The notes beneath the pieces are model-generated. The model searched no databases, had not been told where the DNA came from, and was given only the letters and a program-made list of their open reading frames with translations. A stretch of DNA of 64,000 nucleotides from Bacteroidales bacterium (lineage in GTDB: Bacteria; Bacillota; Clostridia; Lachnospirales; Lachnospiraceae). Location: NCBI GenBank assembly GCA_023664535.1, contig JAMPFJ010000003.1, positions 42,320 to 106,319 of the forward strand. The letters run 5' to 3'. Both the position numbers and the translations under genes were made by a program. Positions within the stretch are counted from its first letter, which is position 1; each line of letters starts with the position of its first letter. Shown piece by piece: positions 41,241 to 50,103 of the stretch.

Positions 41241-42464
41241 TTAACAGGATATTCCTGCCAGATATCCGGTAGACCAGGCAATCTGTAAATTATATCCCCC
41301 GGTCAGGGCATCTAAATCCAGCACTTCCCCGGCAAAATAAAGACCGCCTGTAAGCTTGGATTCCATTGTTCCGGGGTCAATCTCTTTCACCTGTACTCCG
41401 CCTTTTGTGACAATCGCCTCATCGAATCCCCGAAGTCCCGTAATGGTAAAGGGCAGTCTCTTAATAGTTTCCCCCAGCCTGCGGCGTTCTTCCTTTGTCA
41501 GCTCGTTCACCTTTTTCTCTCCGTCCAGTCCGCTTTTTTCAACAACCACCGGAATCAATGCATGTAAAAGCAATTTGTCCAGACTGTTTTTTAGCTGTTT
41601 ATTCTGAAACAGTTTAAAATCCCTAAGTATCCTTTCATCCAGCTGCTTTTCATCCAGCGCCGGTTTCAAATCAATGGTAAGCTCAAGTTTTTGACCGAGA
41701 TATTTATGCAGATAAGCGCTGGCTTTAATGATAATCGGTCCGCTTACGCCAAAATGGGTAAACAGCATTTCCCCAAAGTCAGAATATACCTTTTTTCCCT
41801 CCTCATAGATACAGGCGGATACATTTTTCAGCGAAATTCCCATCAAATCCTTACAGCATCCATCCTGTAATTCAAAAGGAACCAACGAGGGCAGAATATC
41901 CGAAACCGTATGTCCTGCACACCTTGCAAATGCATACCCGTCCGGACAGGCTCCGGTTCTCGGATAGGAAATTCCGCCGGTTGCTATAATTACGCTGTCC
42001 GCATAAAGCGTTCCCCACTTTACAAGCTCTACCCCCTTACAGATATTCTTTTCCAGAATTAAGGATTTTACCTTAGTATTGAGCATAATTTTTACTTTTT
42101 GCTTCTTCAGTTCCTTTTCCAATGCCCTGATAACATCCGAAGAGCGGTCGGATACCGGAAATACACGATTTCCCCGCTCTATTTTACAGGGAAGACCGAT
42201 TTCTTCAAAAAAGTCTATTACCATCCGGTTGGAAAAGGAATAAAATGCACTGTATAAAAACTTCGGATTTGTTACCACATTGGCAAACAAATCCTCCGTT
42301 TCACAGGCATTGGTAAAGTTACATCTGCCTTTTCCCGTAATAAACAGCTTTTTTCCCAGTTTTTCATTCTGCTCCACCAATACTACTTCTTTTTTATTCC
42401 TTGCCGCAAAAACCGCCGCCATCATTCCGGCAGCGCCGCCGCCCACTATAATTACCTTTGACAT
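41241..42464 (-). CDS. FAD-dependent oxidoreductase, HI0933/BaiN-like family
   Basis: 407 residues with an N-terminal dinucleotide-binding motif KVIIVGGGAAGMMAAVFAAR, the family feature GKGRCNFTNAC and the C-terminal TGGLYFAGEVLDLDALTGGYNLQIAWSTG. Family members are flavoproteins of poorly known function; BaiN acts in bile acid dehydroxylation, but that needs context not seen here. Upstream of cmk-ispH-rpsA. Its probable promoter (42496-42523) overlaps a decayed barstar copy. Confidence 0.85.
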   Translation of the reverse strand: MSKVIIVGGGAAGMMAAVFAARNKKEVVLVEQNEKLGKKLFITGKGRCNFTNACETEDLFANVVTNPKFLYSAFYSFSNRMVIDFFEEIGLPCKIERGNRVFPVSDRSSDVIRALEKELKKQKVKIMLNTKVKSLILEKNICKGVELVKWGTLYADSVIIATGGISYPRTGACPDGYAFARCAGHTVSDILPSLVPFELQDGCCKDLMGISLKNVSACIYEEGKKVYSDFGEMLFTHFGVSGPIIIKASAYLHKYLGQKLELTIDLKPALDEKQLDERILRDFKLFQNKQLKNSLDKLLLHALIPVVVEKSGLDGEKKVNELTKEERRRLGETIKRLPFTITGLRGFDEAIVTKGGVQVKEIDPGTMESKLTGGLYFAGEVLDLDALTGGYNLQIAWSTGYLAGISC

Positions 42465-42495
42465 TGTTTTCCCTTTTCAAAAAATTTATAGGGTC

Positions 42496-42523
42496 AGTAT
42501 ACCATAAGAAAACAAAAAATCAA
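42496..42523 (-). promoter_or_regulatory. Promoter of the flavoprotein-cmk-ispH operon
   Basis: Minus strand TTGATT (42518-42523), 16-base spacer, TATACT (42496-42501), about 32 bases before the ATG at 42464. TTGATT overlaps the stop codon of the barstar remnant. Confidence 0.65.
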
Positions 42524-42588
42524 AGAATTTCTACAATTATCCCGCATTTCTGAATACTTGCAGTTTTTTTGTTCCGTCACACAAAAAT
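42520..42588 (-). pseudogene. Barstar gene remnant with internal deletion and frameshift
   Basis: On the minus strand the bases for MTEQKK are joined to LQVFRNAG, matching the islet barstar (25404-25670) but lacking the middle third. A one-base deletion (GCCGGG to GCGGG) then shifts the frame before VEIL-stop. Homology continues into the flank, including the TTGATT-TATACT promoter. Too short and broken to be functional. It sits between the oad terminator and the flavoprotein gene. Confidence 0.85.
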
Positions 42589-42631
42589 ACACGAGCACAA
42601 TCATCTGCAAAAGCAATGATTGTGCTCGTGT
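42581..42631 (-). terminator. Terminator of the decarboxylase operon
   Basis: Perfect 16-bp stem (42589-42604 with 42616-42631, ACACGAGCACAATCAT and its complement), 11-base loop, followed on the minus strand by ATTTTTG. It lies 25 bases after the oadA stop. Confidence 0.92.
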
Positions 42632-42656
42632 AAATGAAATAATTATCGAGAAAATC

Positions 42657-44075
42657 TTATACCGGATATACTCCGTTTTCCGTATCTGCAACTGTTGCGT
42701 CCACCTTCGTCTGCTGAGCTTCCCGATATTTAAAGAAGTCTGTCGCAACCTGCGGGAACAATGCGTAGGAAAGCACATCCTCATCCTGCTGCTTATACTG
42801 GGCACAGTCCTTCTCTAACTGTTCAAGCTGTGGCTTAATATCATCTGCCGGACGGTAGGTAATCGGCTCTTTCATCCCTAAGCTGTCCAGTGCTTTTTTC
42901 TGCACCTCTTTATTAACCGGTTTTGTCGTCTGACCGTATTTACCAACCAGCATATCCTTGGATTCCTTGGTCAGCATCTTATACCGTTCGCCCATAACTA
43001 CATTTAATACCGCCTGTGTGCCTACAATCTGCGAAGACGGTGTAACCAGCGGAATCTCCCCGAAATCCTTACGGACACGCGGAATTTCCTCCAATACCTC
43101 GTCATACTTATCCTCGGCATTCATCTCCTTAAGCTGGGAAACCATGTTAGATAACATACCTCCCGGCACCTGATATAATAAGGTCTTGATATTTACACCC
43201 ATTACCTTCGGACTAAGCAATCCGGACTCCAGCCACTCCTCTCGCATCGGACGGAAGTAATCGGCAATTTCAGCCAGCAGATTCTGGTCAAAGCCGGGGT
43301 CATATTCCGTTCCCTCAAATGCCTTCGCCATAACCTCCGTTGCCGGCTGGGAAGTCCCCATAGCAAGCGGCGACATTGCCGTATCAATCACATCACAGCC
43401 CGCCTCAACGGCTTTCATATAAGTCATTGCTGCCACACCGGATGTATAATGGGTATGCAGCTGAATCGGAAGCTTGGAACCGTCTTTTAACGCCTGTACC
43501 AGTTCTGTTGCCGCATTCGGCACCAAAAGTCCCGCCATATCCTTGATGCAGATGGAATCTGCACCCATATCTTCAATTCTCTTTGCAATATCTCTCCAGT
43601 ATTCCAGCGTATACGCATCGCCCAATGTATAGGAAAGGGCAACCTGCGCATGTCCTTTCTCTTTATTAGCTGCCGTAACCGCCGTCTGCAAATTGCGGAG
43701 ATCGTTCAGACAGTCAAAAATACGAATAATATCAATACCGTTTGCGATGGATTTCTGCACAAAATACTCCACTACATCATCTGCATATGGCGCATATCCT
43801 AAAATATTCTGCCCTCTGAACAGCATCTGCAATTTAGTATTTTTAAATCCATCCTTTAATTTTCTCAGTCTCTCCCACGGGTCTTCTTTTAAGAAGCGAA
43901 GGGATGCATCAAATGTCGCACCACCCCAGCACTCTACTGAATGATATCCAACCTTGTCCATCTTATCGACAATCGGAAGCATCTGTTCAGTAGTCATACG
44001 GGTAGCAATCAATGACTGATGCGCATCACGTAAAACTGTCTCGGTAATCTTTACCGGCTTTGCTTGATTTGCCAT
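42657..44075 (-). CDS. oadA: Oxaloacetate decarboxylase alpha / transcarboxylase 5S-type subunit
   Basis: 472 residues. Carboxyltransferase of the pyruvate carboxylase type: KITETVLRDAHQSLIATRMTTE, SVECWGGATFDASLRFLKEDPWERLR, DSICIKDMAGLL and HTHYTSG, with the metal ligands (Asp and the HxH) and catalytic Lys context intact. It has no biotin-carrier domain at the C-terminus; this is supplied by the separate protein at 45340. Likely moves CO2 between oxaloacetate/pyruvate and biotin. Last gene of the mmdA-oadG-biotin-oadB-oadA operon. Confidence 0.92.
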   Translation of the reverse strand: MANQAKPVKITETVLRDAHQSLIATRMTTEQMLPIVDKMDKVGYHSVECWGGATFDASLRFLKEDPWERLRKLKDGFKNTKLQMLFRGQNILGYAPYADDVVEYFVQKSIANGIDIIRIFDCLNDLRNLQTAVTAANKEKGHAQVALSYTLGDAYTLEYWRDIAKRIEDMGADSICIKDMAGLLVPNAATELVQALKDGSKLPIQLHTHYTSGVAAMTYMKAVEAGCDVIDTAMSPLAMGTSQPATEVMAKAFEGTEYDPGFDQNLLAEIADYFRPMREEWLESGLLSPKVMGVNIKTLLYQVPGGMLSNMVSQLKEMNAEDKYDEVLEEIPRVRKDFGEIPLVTPSSQIVGTQAVLNVVMGERYKMLTKESKDMLVGKYGQTTKPVNKEVQKKALDSLGMKEPITYRPADDIKPQLEQLEKDCAQYKQQDEDVLSYALFPQVATDFFKYREAQQTKVDATVADTENGVYPV

Positions 44076-44127
44076 TTTTTAATCCTCCATAGTTTATTTA
44101 AAAATTACGCTGTTATTCTATACCACC

Positions 44128-44150
44128 ATGGATTCCGATTAAGAATCCAT
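44128..44150 (-). other. Intercistronic hairpin between oadB and oadA
   Basis: Perfect 8-bp stem ATGGATTC/GAATCCAT with a 7-base loop in the 90-base gap. No T-run follows, so it more likely protects or processes mRNA than terminates it. Confidence 0.55.
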
Positions 44151-44165
44151 ACCGAAAACACTATC

Positions 44166-45296
44166 CTAGAATACTCCAAAGATTGCCATAAATGTACCTG
44201 CCGCAACCGCAGTACCGATAACTCCTGCCACATTTGGTCCCATTGCATGCATCAATAAGAAATTCGTAGGGTCCGCCTCTGCACCAACCTTCTGGGAAAC
44301 ACGGGCCGCCATCGGTACGGCGGATACTCCTGCAGAGCCAATCAAAGGATTTACTTTTCCCTTTGTCCACCAGCACATCAGCTTTCCGAACAATACTCCC
44401 GCACATGTTCCGATAATAAAGGCGATTAATCCCAAAACAACAATCAATAACGTATCAAAATTTAAGAATGACTGCGCAGTAGTCGTTGCCCCTACTGATG
44501 TTCCCAGCAAAATAACAACAATATACATCAGCGCATTTGATGCCGTCTCGGTCAACTGTTTTACCACGCCGGACTCCCTGAATAAATTACCGAGCATCAG
44601 CATACCGACAAGCGGCGCCGTGGTAGGAAGAACCAAAACAACAACGATACTAACCACAACCGGGAATAAAATTTTCTCAAGCTTAGATACCGGTCTTAAC
44701 TGCTCCATCTTTATCTTACGCTCTTTTTCCGTGGTAAGCAGCTTCATAAACGGCGGCTGAATAACCGGTACCAGCGCCATATAGGAATAAGCCGCCACGG
44801 CAATCGGTCCCATTAAGGTTCCGCCCATTCCCAGCTTACCGGCTAAGAAAATAGATGTCGGACCGTCCGCACCGCCAATAATGGAAATGGCAGCTGCCGC
44901 CTTATCGCTAAAGCCAAATAAAATGGCAAAAAAGTATGCCGAATAAATACCGAACTGTGCCGCCGCACCCAAAAGAAAGCTTTTCGGATTTGCAATCAGC
45001 GGACCAAAATCCGTCATTGCACCGACACCCAGGAAAATCAGGGACGGTAAGATACTCCATTCATCCAACAAATAAAAATAGTGTAACAGTCCGCCATCGG
45101 CAATGATACCCGGAAACATATTCGCAAGTAACATACCGAAAGAAATCGGAACTAATAATAATGGTTCAAAACCAAATTTAATTGCCAGAACCAGAAATAC
45201 ACATGCAACGGCAATCATTACAAAGTTACCCCAGTAAAGATTGGCAAACGCTGTCTGTCCTGCCAGGTTCTGTAACGTAGTCCATACGTAATCCAT
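44166..45296 (-). CDS. oadB: Na+-translocating decarboxylase beta subunit (OadB/MmdB)
   Basis: 376 residues with about ten membrane segments. Family motifs are visible: [42 protein letters not shown] (with the Na+-pathway Asp in GGADGPT), [35 protein letters not shown]. It decarboxylates carboxybiotin and pumps about two Na+ outward. ATG at 45296 has GGAGG eight bases upstream; the GTG two codons earlier is too close. Confidence 0.95.
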   Translation of the reverse strand: MDYVWTTLQNLAGQTAFANLYWGNFVMIAVACVFLVLAIKFGFEPLLLVPISFGMLLANMFPGIIADGGLLHYFYLLDEWSILPSLIFLGVGAMTDFGPLIANPKSFLLGAAAQFGIYSAYFFAILFGFSDKAAAAISIIGGADGPTSIFLAGKLGMGGTLMGPIAVAAYSYMALVPVIQPPFMKLLTTEKERKIKMEQLRPVSKLEKILFPVVVSIVVVLVLPTTAPLVGMLMLGNLFRESGVVKQLTETASNALMYIVVILLGTSVGATTTAQSFLNFDTLLIVVLGLIAFIIGTCAGVLFGKLMCWWTKGKVNPLIGSAGVSAVPMAARVSQKVGAEADPTNFLLMHAMGPNVAGVIGTAVAAGTFMAIFGVF

Positions 45297-45339
45297 CTGC
45301 ACTGCCTCCTGTAAAAATATAATAGATTTCAGTCATCAA

Positions 45340-45726
45340 TCAGTTTAACGAAGCAAGTGTATCGCCAGACTCTACGCTGTCGCCTACCGCAACATTAACT
45401 CCTGCAATAGTACCATCCTGAGGGGCAGTAATCTCATTCTCCATCTTCATCGCCTCAAGAATCATCACTACGTCACCCTTCTTCACTGCCTGTCCTGCAT
45501 TTGCCTTAATTGCCAGAATCTTACCGGGCATCGGCGCTGCAATCTTTACTGCTCCCTCTGCACCGCCTGCTGCCGGTGCAGATGCAGGTGCCGCAGGTGC
45601 GGAAACCGGCGCTGCCTGTATGGGGGCTGCCGCCTGTACAGGAACTGCGGGTACTGTTCCTGCTCCCAACTCTTCCACTGCTACATCATACGCTGTACCA
45701 TTTACTGTAATTCTATAATTCTTCAT
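45340..45726 (-). CDS. Biotin carrier protein of the decarboxylase
   Basis: 128 residues. A short N-terminal part, an Ala/Pro-rich flexible linker (about 30-60) and a C-terminal biotinyl domain with EAMKMENEI, where the Lys of AMKM takes biotin. Ends with GDSVESGDTLASLN. It shuttles the carboxyl group between the transferases and OadB. ATG at 45726 has GAGGAGG upstream. Comparable to the 1.3S subunit or the delta/gamma subunits of methylmalonyl-CoA decarboxylase. Confidence 0.93.
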   Translation of the reverse strand: MKNYRITVNGTAYDVAVEELGAGTVPAVPVQAAAPIQAAPVSAPAAPASAPAAGGAEGAVKIAAPMPGKILAIKANAGQAVKKGDVVMILEAMKMENEITAPQDGTIAGVNVAVGDSVESGDTLASLN

Positions 45727-45744
45727 TCTGATATTCCTCCTCAA

Positions 45745-46626
45745 TTATCTCTTTGCTTTTCTAATCGAACGAACTACTAACCTGTCACTGCCGCCGGAAG
45801 CGCTGTTTGCTGCGGTTACCGCTGCAGTGATTACTGCTACCAACTGTGTATCATCCATCGGATTTACCGGAATCGGAGCTGCCGGAACGGATACCACCTT
45901 ATGCGGAACCGGTTCACTCTCTTCTTTCTTTTTATCTTTTCGGCGGCTAAATTTGTTACTCACCTTAACGATTGCTTTATCTAATTTCTCAAACTGTGCA
46001 ATAATCAAGGAAATAAAAATTAATACAATGAATACGGTACCCATGCCCATTAAGGTATTTGCACCGGCTTTCGCCATTTTCTCTCCCATTGTATAATCCG
46101 GCGCTGCCGTAATCTCTTTGGGCTTGTAGGGCGCTGAGCTTCCTCCATAGGCATACGCCGTATCTTCTTCAAATACGATGCTTACCTCTGCATTTCGCTT
46201 TTCATAAGCCATATTTAAGGTGACCGTCACATCGGCTCCGTCTTCCTCCACCTTTGCGTCCACCTGGCTTAGAAAATCGGTCAGCTCCGCAAATCCCTCT
46301 TCGCTGGATGTATCAATATTCTGGAAATCAATCTGAATACTGCTGCCATTCTCTCTTGAAACATAACCGTTAAAATCTCCACATTCGTCCCTCAAGGTAT
46401 CCATATTGCTAAGACCAGTCTGATAAACCTCGCCGCCTTCTGCCTGGATATATGCCCTGTCGGCTTCACCCATATACTGCAAATTATAGGTCAGCATAAC
46501 ACTGGAATAGATAATATCGGTTTCCGTATAACTAAATTCAACATGCTCCTGTCCGTCGCTACATGCCGTCAGAGAAAATATAACAGCGAGCATCGAAAAT
46601 AATATAAATAGTTTTTTCAATCTCAT
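45745..46626 (-). CDS. OadG-like gamma subunit fused to an N-terminal lipoprotein domain
   Basis: 293 residues. An N-terminal lipoprotein signal (FSMLAVIFSLTAC, Cys about 22) leads to an exterior domain of about 150 residues. A single membrane helix (MGMGTVFIVLIFISLIIAQF) and a cytosolic tail rich in Lys and Pro follow, ending AITAAVTAANSASGG-like, the OadG pattern. Classical OadG is about 85 residues, so the exterior lipoprotein part is extra. It probably anchors and assembles the complex. ATG 46626 has GAGGGG upstream. Confidence 0.85.
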   Translation of the reverse strand: MRLKKLFILFSMLAVIFSLTACSDGQEHVEFSYTETDIIYSSVMLTYNLQYMGEADRAYIQAEGGEVYQTGLSNMDTLRDECGDFNGYVSRENGSSIQIDFQNIDTSSEEGFAELTDFLSQVDAKVEEDGADVTVTLNMAYEKRNAEVSIVFEEDTAYAYGGSSAPYKPKEITAAPDYTMGEKMAKAGANTLMGMGTVFIVLIFISLIIAQFEKLDKAIVKVSNKFSRRKDKKKEESEPVPHKVVSVPAAPIPVNPMDDTQLVAVITAAVTAANSASGGSDRLVVRSIRKAKR

Positions 46627-46642
46627 CTGGTTATTCCCCTCT

Positions 46643-48049
46643 CTATACTGCACCATGCTTTTTCAGTGGCCGGTCTTCCCGCTTGGTATAAAGCATCTCA
46701 TACGCTGCAATCAGACGCTTTCTGGTAGCTGCGCCGTCAATAATGTCATCTACATAGCCGCGCTTTGCCGCAGAAACCGCACTGGACATTTTTTCGGTGT
46801 ACTCTGCCTTTGCTGCCGCCGCCTTTTCCTGGTCGCCGGCATAGATAATCTTAACTGCCTGCTCCGGATTCATTGTACCGATTTTTGCGGTGCTCCATGC
46901 GTACTCAATATCCGCACCCACAGACTTTGAATTCATTGCCAGATATGCGCTGCCTAATGCATCTCCCATGACAAGGTTTACTTTCGGAACCGTCGCATTT
47001 GCAAACGCATAGGTAAGCTTTGCCACTGCCTTTGCTATACCGGCTTCCTCTGCAACCGTAGCTTTATATCCTTTTACATTAGTCAGGGTTAATACCGGAA
47101 TATTAAATGCATCTAAGAAATTAACAAATTCTGCGGCAATATAAGCGCCCTTAGTTGACAATACGTCGCCGCCGTCCTTAACCTGGTTTGCCACACATCC
47201 TACCGTTGTGCCGTTCAGCTTAATGAAACCGATTACCATATCCTTTGCATATTCTTTCTTCAATTCAATAAATACATTGTTGTCTGCAATATGGGTTAAT
47301 ACGGCTCTTGCATCCTCTGCCAGACCCTCCAGATTCGGAATTTCTCTATTTAAATCATCCATACCGTCTGCAAAATTGGCATCATCCTCATTATGGGACG
47401 GAAGCCATCCCACAATCTGCCGGATTCTTCCTAACAGAGTAAGGTCATCCTCTAAAACCTCATCAACCAATGCAGAATTACTCTGCTGGTATTCTGCCCC
47501 TGCAGTATCCAGCTTTTCCACATAGTTCTGCTCCAGTGCATTCGGGCTGTTCACAAATAATTTCGCCTTATCCTTTACCATAAACGTAATGTCTGATAAT
47601 GCCGGAATAATCGTGCTTCCGCCGCCGCATACGCCAAAAACGCCTGTAATCTGCGGAATTACTCCCGATGCCATTGACTGCTTCAGATAAATACTGCCAA
47701 AGGCATTTAATGCATCCGTTGCCTCCTGTAATCTTAATCCTGCACAATCTACTAAACCGATTACCGGCGCACCCATTTTCAGCGCCATATCATAGATTTT
47801 TGCAATCTTTGCCGCATGCATTTCACCGACAGAACCGCCTAACACTGTAGCGTCCTGGCTGTATACATACACTAATCTTCCGTCGATTGTCCCGTAACCG
47901 GTTACGACACCATCTGCCGGTGTTTCGTGCTCCTGGGTGTTAAAGTCAGTATTTCTAGCCGTTACATAAGCACCAACTTCAACAAAACTTGAGTCATCAA
48001 GTAATGATGTAATTCTATCACTTGCTGACAGCATAAGTTTATTGCTCAT
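46643..48049 (-). CDS. mmdA: CoA-carboxyltransferase, methylmalonyl-CoA decarboxylase alpha type
   Basis: 468 residues of the carboxyl_trans family (both crotonase-like halves): TVLGGSVGEMHAAKIAKIYDMALKMGAPVIGLVDCAGLRLQEA, GVCGGGSTIIPALSDI and AKGAYIAAEFVN...LTNVKGYKATVAEEAG, with the oxyanion glycines. Transfers a carboxyl from an acyl-CoA (methylmalonyl-, malonyl- or glutaconyl-CoA) to biotin. ATG 48049 has GGAGGG upstream. First gene of the operon; with OadA it gives two transferases around one carrier. Confidence 0.9.
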   Translation of the reverse strand: MSNKLMLSASDRITSLLDDSSFVEVGAYVTARNTDFNTQEHETPADGVVTGYGTIDGRLVYVYSQDATVLGGSVGEMHAAKIAKIYDMALKMGAPVIGLVDCAGLRLQEATDALNAFGSIYLKQSMASGVIPQITGVFGVCGGGSTIIPALSDITFMVKDKAKLFVNSPNALEQNYVEKLDTAGAEYQQSNSALVDEVLEDDLTLLGRIRQIVGWLPSHNEDDANFADGMDDLNREIPNLEGLAEDARAVLTHIADNNVFIELKKEYAKDMVIGFIKLNGTTVGCVANQVKDGGDVLSTKGAYIAAEFVNFLDAFNIPVLTLTNVKGYKATVAEEAGIAKAVAKLTYAFANATVPKVNLVMGDALGSAYLAMNSKSVGADIEYAWSTAKIGTMNPEQAVKIIYAGDQEKAAAAKAEYTEKMSSAVSAAKRGYVDDIIDGAATRKRLIAAYEMLYTKREDRPLKKHGAV

Positions 48050-48078
48050 TTTTAGCCCTCCGTTTGAATTTATTATAA

Positions 48079-48095
48079 GGCTTACCATGTAAGCC
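48079..48095. promoter_or_regulatory. Palindrome in the mmdA leader, candidate operator
   Basis: Perfect inverted repeat GGCTTAC-CAT-GTAAGCC, 7 bp per arm, about 10 to 30 bases downstream of the predicted start site and 30 bases before the ATG. Its place suits repressor binding. Confidence 0.55.
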
Positions 48096-48112
48096 AAATT
48101 TTAGCCAATTAT

Positions 48113-48141
48113 ATTGTATTACTTTTATCTTATTATTTCAA
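48113..48141 (-). promoter_or_regulatory. Promoter of the decarboxylase operon
   Basis: Minus strand TTGAAA (48136-48141), 17-base spacer, TACAAT (48113-48118). A second TATAAT at 48072-48077 lacks a -35. Confidence 0.65.
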
Positions 48142-48169
48142 GGAAAATTTCTAATCCCTGCCATCTGTA

Positions 48170-48730
48170 TTATTTCCCGTTTTCGGCAAGAACACCCCTA
48201 TTATGAATCAGATAATCCAGCAGGGAAATAATCGTAAGCAGCAACGCCGCATAAATCAGCACATCTTCTACTGCATGGATTATCCCCGCAGCCTCCGGAA
48301 ATACACTTCCAAAATCTGCCAATAAAATACACAGCATCACCATTTGCTCCGCCGTCTTGATTTTCCCCCAGATTCCTGCGGCAATCACGATTCCGTTATC
48401 CGCCGCAACCAGCCGGAAGCCGCTGATAATAAACTCCCTTGCAATAATCACAATAACAATCCAGCAGGGAATCCGCCCCAGCTCCACAAAGGCAATCATT
48501 GCGGCAGAAACCAAAAGCTTATCTGCCAGCGGGTCCATAAATTTCCCGAAATTTGTTACGAGATTATACTTTCTTGCGATTTTTCCGTCCAGCATATCCG
48601 TTATTGACGCTGCTGCAAAAATCACAAGGGCAATCCAATTTCCATAGGGAACGGCATCCCATAACATCGCTACAAGAAAAAAGGGAATTAATATTGTTCT
48701 TAGTATTGTCAGCTTATTGGGTAAATTCAT
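48170..48730 (-). CDS. pgsA: Phosphatidylglycerophosphate synthase
   Basis: 186 residues; CDP-alcohol phosphotransferase motif DMLDGKIARKYNLVTNFGKFMDPLADK (DGx2ARx8Gx3Dx3D), several membrane helices, N-terminus MNLPNKLTILRT. Makes phosphatidylglycerol phosphate from CDP-diacylglycerol and glycerol 3-phosphate. Overlaps rimO by 17 bases. Confidence 0.95.
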   Translation of the reverse strand: MNLPNKLTILRTILIPFFLVAMLWDAVPYGNWIALVIFAAASITDMLDGKIARKYNLVTNFGKFMDPLADKLLVSAAMIAFVELGRIPCWIVIVIIAREFIISGFRLVAADNGIVIAAGIWGKIKTAEQMVMLCILLADFGSVFPEAAGIIHAVEDVLIYAALLLTIISLLDYLIHNRGVLAENGK

Positions 48731-50054
48731 CGTTTATCTCTCCTATCAAATCATATTCGTTAAAATCCGTTATAGTCACCTCAAGAAAATCTCCGGACAG
48801 CCGTTCCTCCTCGGATGCAACGAAAATATATCCGTCTATTTCCGGCGCATCCATATAAGACCGGCACATATACATCTGCTCTTTGTATAAATATCCCTCA
48901 ACGATTACCTTAAGGGATTTCCCCACCATAGTGGAATTTAAATCATAGGATATCTCCTGCTGAAGCGCCATAATCTCATTTCTTCTCGCTTCTTTTATCT
49001 CCTCGCTAATCTGGTTTTCCCATTCCGCCGCAGGAGTTCCCTCCTCCGGAGAATAAGGAAAAACGCCTAACCGGCTAAATTCCATCTCATCAATAAAAGA
49101 AAGCAGCGCCTGATGCTCCTCCTTTGTCTCCCCGGGAAATCCTGTAATCAGGGAAGTTCTAAGGACAATATCCGGAATCTCTTCCCGGATATGGCGTATC
49201 GTTCTGATTATCTCTTCTTTTGTCGTCCTTCTGCCCATCCGCCTTAATATCGTATTTTCGGAATGCTGAATCGGCATATCCAGATAATGGCATACCTTTG
49301 GATTATCCCGAATTTCCGCAATCAGCTCCTCGGTAATTTCCTCCGGATAACAGTAAAGCAGTCTAAGCCACTCCAGCCCCTCTATCTCCGACAGCCTGCG
49401 AAGAAGCTCCGGCAGCTTCTTTTCTCCGTAAATATCGGCGCCGTAAAGCGTCGTCTCCTGCGCCACTAAGCAAATTTCGGTAATGCCGTTAGAAACCAGA
49501 TACTCTGCCTGCGCTGCCAAATCCTCCATCGGTACGCTTCGGTAATTTCCCCGTATCTTCGGAATAATGCAATAGGTACAGTGCTTATTGCATCCTTCCG
49601 CAATCTTCAGATAAGCCATATGGGTTCCCGATGTAATTACCCGCTTTTCATGGCTTGGTGTAAGATAACTGATATCTTCAAAATGTTCGTAGGCTTTTCC
49701 CGAAAGTACTTCCTGTACCGCTTCTACAATGGCTTCCGTACTTGAAGTGCCGAGAATGGCATCCACCTCCGGCAGCTCCGTCCGGATTTCTTCCCGGTAA
49801 CGTTGCGCCAGGCATCCGGTAACTATCAACGCCTTTAATTTTCCGGTTTCCTTTAACCTTCCAAGCTCGATAATATTTTCAATACTTTCTTCTTTGGCAT
49901 CATGGATGAAGCAGCAGGTATTGACTATCGCCACATCCGCTTCCTTTTCTTCATTGGTAATGCCATATCCCTTTTCCTGCAAAAGCTCCAGCATAACCTC
50001 ACTGTCTACTAAATTTTTATCACAGCCAAGGGATACAAATAAAATCCGAATCAT
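48714..50054 (-). CDS. rimO: Ribosomal S12 methylthiotransferase RimO
   Basis: 446 residues. N-terminal UPF0004 domain (FVSLGCDKNLVDSEVM), radical SAM motif CNKHCTYCIIP (three cluster Cys) and a C-terminal TRAM domain. Adds a methylthio group to Asp88 of S12. Together with folD and pgsA it forms a run with small gaps. Confidence 0.96.
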   Translation of the reverse strand: MIRILFVSLGCDKNLVDSEVMLELLQEKGYGITNEEKEADVAIVNTCCFIHDAKEESIENIIELGRLKETGKLKALIVTGCLAQRYREEIRTELPEVDAILGTSSTEAIVEAVQEVLSGKAYEHFEDISYLTPSHEKRVITSGTHMAYLKIAEGCNKHCTYCIIPKIRGNYRSVPMEDLAAQAEYLVSNGITEICLVAQETTLYGADIYGEKKLPELLRRLSEIEGLEWLRLLYCYPEEITEELIAEIRDNPKVCHYLDMPIQHSENTILRRMGRRTTKEEIIRTIRHIREEIPDIVLRTSLITGFPGETKEEHQALLSFIDEMEFSRLGVFPYSPEEGTPAAEWENQISEEIKEARRNEIMALQQEISYDLNSTMVGKSLKVIVEGYLYKEQMYMCRSYMDAPEIDGYIFVASEEERLSGDFLEVTITDFNEYDLIGEINDEFTQ

Positions 50055-50103
50055 CTTTTGCCCTCAATCCATTTCTATTCCTGTAAATACACTGATTTAT
50101 CTG

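Noticed and set aside
42494..42805. 103-codon frame crossing the oadA 3' end and barstar remnant
   Set aside because: It runs through the oadA gene in another frame, the terminator and the remnant; no start signal.
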